Shown here one piece after another: positions 5,090-6,942 of a stretch of DNA of 6,942 bases. Within the stretch, counting starts at the first letter, position 1. The number at the start of each line of letters is the position of its first letter. The notes under the pieces are model-generated. The model was not told where the DNA came from. It worked only from the letters and a program-made list of their open reading frames with translations, and did not search any database. Made by a program: the position numbers and the translations under genes. This stretch comes from Ignavibacteriota bacterium (GTDB lineage: Bacteria; Bacteroidota; Ignavibacteria; Tepidaquicellales; Tepidaquicellaceae), in NCBI GenBank assembly GCA_003135995.1, contig PNBM01000362.1, forward strand, positions 11,960 to 18,901. Reading direction: 5' to 3'.

Positions 5090-5123
5090 TATACTGATTA
5101 TATACTGCCTATATACTGCCCTA
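5090..5123. repeat. Three tandem 11-12-bp repeats (iteron-like)
   Basis: The units are TATACTGATTA (5090-5100), TATACTGCCTA (5101-5111) and TATACTGCCCTA (5112-5123). All three share TATACTG, and the last two share TATACTGCC. A unit length close to one helical turn would place the boxes on the same DNA face, as in iterons or multimeric operators. The related string TGCCTA also occurs at 5005-5010 and 5086-5091. Confidence 0.55.
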
Positions 5124-5352
5124 TATTTGAGCGTAAATGCGGTCTGGTGGCTTGATTTATGCCATCATTAGCCATTTATATACCCTTATTTTATGCAATT
5201 TTTGAATGTTTTTCAATGATTTGAAATGAAATAAGTGTTGAAAAAATGAGCAGTTTAAGAGTGCTGGAAAGAACGTGCGGAAGGTATAATCCCTGCCCAC
5301 TTTCCTTATACTATTATATATAAACTTTTATATGAATGAATATAATCAAACA

Positions 5353-6276
5353 CTACTTCAGTTCTGGAATATGTTCTAATATATACTTATATACTTCTGC
5401 TAGACTGAATGAACAGGCACCAGTTGTATAATTATTGTTCTTAATATATTTAAGTAAATAATCAGATTTAAAGTTTATTAAAGTGTTCTGAATTATTTTA
5501 TATAATGATTTATTAATTACTTTAATATAAGCAAACATTCTATATGAATGATGGGATTGTTGTTTATTAGTTAATAGTTCACCGAAGTCTTGACCTGAAC
5601 CCCATCGTAACATTTTAAAATCATATTCATTTTTATTGGGAATATAGTTCTTGTCTTGTTTTCTTATTTCAAATACTTTAACAGCATTCAGATTATATTT
5701 AATATATTTAATTGATTCAATATGTTTACAAATAATATAGCATACATTAACAATTTTTTCAGAATAATCTGGGTCGTTTGGATTCTTTCCGTTTGTAAAT
5801 ATAGTTTGATGCAGTTCTTCTGAATATATTATATTTAAATCTAATTTGTTTCTTAGGAAAGTGATTGGTAATATGAAGCCAGTATAGCCAGCAATTTTGT
5901 TTGATTGTTTAATAAATGCCCTTGCCACCATACTTGCCCTTCCGAATGGTGGATTTCCTATAATAAGTCTATTTTGTTTGAATGCTAAATTTAATTTTAA
6001 ATAATCTGCTTTTATTATGTTCTTATTATTTTCTGGAAATAAATCATAAGCAACACATCCTTTAATCTGACTTGAGAATGCACCAGAACCCGCACTTGGT
6101 TCAATAATTTCTAATTCATTTATATTTACACCTTCTTTTTGCAGAACTAAAAATGTTTTTGTTATTAAATTTGATGCTAATTCTGTTGGAGTAAAATATT
6201 TGTCATTCGGAATAACATATTTTCGAGCTGCATATTTTGTGCAGTTGTCACCTTTTCGTTTTTCATTTTTACGCAC
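5353..6276 (-). CDS. N6-adenine-type DNA methyltransferase
   Basis: Predicted SAM-dependent DNA methyltransferase of 307 aa. The N-terminal KYFTPTELASNLI (27-39) is the FTP-x-E/L element common before motif I in N6-adenine enzymes. Motif I is EPSAGSGAF (59-67, SAM binding) and the catalytic motif IV is NPPFG (108-112), near the canonical N/D-PP-Y/F. The later GFILPITFL (133-141) fits the following strand. The C-terminal 150 residues, perhaps target recognition, are not recognisable. No endonuclease gene is adjacent, so a solitary phage enzyme that protects DNA or acts in regulation is likely. The start is uncertain: GTG at 6276 gives the listed frame, while an ATG at 6290 lies in another frame that ends after 37 codons. 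It lies downstream of the portal gene on the same strand, 62 bp away. Confidence 0.8.
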   Translation of the reverse strand: MRKNEKRKGDNCTKYAARKYVIPNDKYFTPTELASNLITKTFLVLQKEGVNINELEIIEPSAGSGAFSSQIKGCVAYDLFPENNKNIIKADYLKLNLAFKQNRLIIGNPPFGRASMVARAFIKQSNKIAGYTGFILPITFLRNKLDLNIIYSEELHQTIFTNGKNPNDPDYSEKIVNVCYIICKHIESIKYIKYNLNAVKVFEIRKQDKNYIPNKNEYDFKMLRWGSGQDFGELLTNKQQSHHSYRMFAYIKVINKSLYKIIQNTLINFKSDYLLKYIKNNNYTTGACSFSLAEVYKYILEHIPELK

Positions 6277-6338
6277 AGGTCTTCTTCCATATTAAAAAAG
6301 GAAATGAAACCTGTTATAAAATTTATTAAATATTTTTA

Positions 6339-6942
6339 TTATTCGTTTGGTATGTTATCGTTTGAAACATCTGTATTGTCGTTTATATTATTATCTTCAG
6401 TATTTACATCATTGTTTGAATTTGGATTCGTAATATTATTTAAACTTACTGGCGTGTTTAATCCTGGAAGTGGAGCGTAACCCATATATTTTCTGTATTC
6501 GTTCCAAGTTAATCCACCTTTTAATCCTAATTCAAATTCTTTTAATGCATCTATATTTTCGATTCTTGGCAATAAATGTCTAATAAAAATATTTTCCTTC
6601 GGGTATTGATTATAAATATATTTATTGAATGCAGAATCTATTATATGAATTTCTGGTAATAGAACATTCTTGTAATAATTTAAAGTATTTTGTTGACCTG
6701 TGGAGCGGTTCACAGTTGAAGAATCCCCGAGCATATCGCCAGGTAAAGCCCAGGGTTTCATTATTGCTTTTTCTGTTTCTTTTCGACCAGAAATAAAGTC
6801 CAAATCTTTAGCATTCCAACTTGTTGCAAATGGCTTTATTCCTTCATCTAAAAATGCTGTTTTTCTCGCATTATTTGGACCAGCAAATTGTGCGTTCCAT
6901 TGTTCCAAAAATGTTCTTTTTGAATCTGCGGAATATTTTCTG
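6339..6942 (-). CDS. Phage portal protein, HK97-type, C-terminal part (cut by window edge)
   Basis: The reading frame is open to the right edge, so the start is outside the window; the TTG at 6908 is internal. About 200 C-terminal residues are present, where complete portals of this family usually have about 400. Family-like features, numbered from that TTG codon: an F-x-QW...FAGPNNA segment (2-14), KDLDFISGRKETEKAI (34-49), the LPGDMLGD stretch (55-62) in the place of the usual VP-x-x-LG, a helix with TLNYYKNVLLPEIHIID (75-91), and NEYRKYMGYAPLPG (136-149), the typical N-E-x-R-...-P-x-x-G end. A 30-residue Asn/Asp-rich tail follows. Portals form the dodecameric DNA channel at the capsid vertex. 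The methyltransferase follows on the same strand; no protease or capsid gene appears downstream. Confidence 0.8.
   Translation of the reverse strand, partial: RKYSADSKRTFLEQWNAQFAGPNNARKTAFLDEGIKPFATSWNAKDLDFISGRKETEKAIMKPWALPGDMLGDSSTVNRSTGQQNTLNYYKNVLLPEIHIIDSAFNKYIYNQYPKENIFIRHLLPRIENIDALKEFELGLKGGLTWNEYRKYMGYAPLPGLNTPVSLNNITNPNSNNDVNTEDNNINDNTDVSNDNIPNE

Larger units (their letters stand above)
4914..5352. other. Noncoding, repeat-rich region between convergent genes
   Basis: No supported gene lies in these 439 bp, which separate the 3' ends of the HEPN-like gene (plus) and the methyltransferase (minus), so promoters are not expected. Contents from left to right: a GC-rich island (4939-4971), AAAGTTACCT boxes in inverted orientation, a GCTAAT hairpin, two TACCTGC copies (5001-5007 and 5033-5039), a degenerate leader-like AAATTTCAATGAATAT (5050-5065), tandem 11-12-bp repeats, a stem TGGTGGC/GCCATCA (5145-5151 with 5161-5167, one wobble) and an imperfect dyad GGAAAG...CTTTCC (5266-5271 with 5300-5305). 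None of the hairpins has a good T-run. The density of repeats suggests protein-binding DNA such as an integrase arm or an origin. Confidence 0.5.

Noticed and set aside
5288..5301. AATCCCTGCCCACT as a right-hand copy of the attachment core at 1-20.
   Set aside because: Only AATCCCT matches without gaps; the rest needs two deletions. Too weak to annotate as an attachment site.
5246..5323. 25-codon ATG frame (MSSLRVLERTC...) preceded by a TTTCAATGATTT string resembling the leader element.
   Set aside because: Too short, no ribosome site, no family resemblance, and the leader match is poor; such frames are expected by chance.
5318..5333. ATATAAA-CT-TTTATAT as a terminator for the methyltransferase gene.
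   Set aside because: AT-only stem with a 2-nt loop and no clean T-run; expected by chance in AT-rich DNA.

Overview
The window is AT-rich DNA, most likely from a Bacteroidota phage, prophage or related mobile element. The pointers to Bacteroidota are indirect: most starts lack a Shine-Dalgarno sequence and have A/T-rich leaders, one leader resembles the TTTG...TAnnTTTG promoter pattern of that phylum, and a probable tRNA 3' end at the left edge has no encoded CCA. No rRNA, CRISPR array or insertion sequence is visible.

Left end (1-1330): a probable tRNA 3' end and its terminator, then a repeat-rich stretch with AGTTACC boxes, then a complete tyrosine recombinase (157-1269) with a strong terminator. 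This is the usual layout of an attachment site followed by an integrase.

Middle (1289-4913): a cargo block of small genes. Two minus-strand genes form an operon: a small protein with a C-terminal membrane segment, then a membrane protein resembling the putative abortive infection (putAbiC) family. Five plus-strand genes follow in three transcription units (2621; 3035+3494; 3928+4296). Each unit is preceded by the same 19-bp element, GTAAWTTTCAATAAATTAT, placed 19-23 nt before the first start codon. The last gene has an RN-x3-H signature in a helical protein, as in HEPN ribonucleases. The gene at 3494 has a predicted pattern reminiscent of the Cas2/SinR-like ferredoxin fold. I read the block as a candidate anti-phage or lysogenic-conversion cargo region; three of its proteins (2621, 3035, 3928) are unrecognised.

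Intergenic region (4914-5352): about 440 bp without a supported gene, between convergent gene ends. It holds a 33-nt GC-rich island, an inverted pair of AAAGTTACCT boxes (the same core as upstream of the integrase), a hairpin and three tandem 11-12-bp repeats. This could be the other integrase-binding arm or a replication/regulatory region.

Right end (5353-6942): on the minus strand, the C-terminal part of an HK97-type phage portal protein (cut by the window edge) followed by an N6-adenine-type DNA methyltransferase. The portal shows that tailed-phage morphogenesis genes lie to the right. Either the whole window is one prophage end carrying cargo next to its integrase, or a small integrase-plus-cargo element of about 5 kb abuts phage genes; the sequence alone does not decide this.
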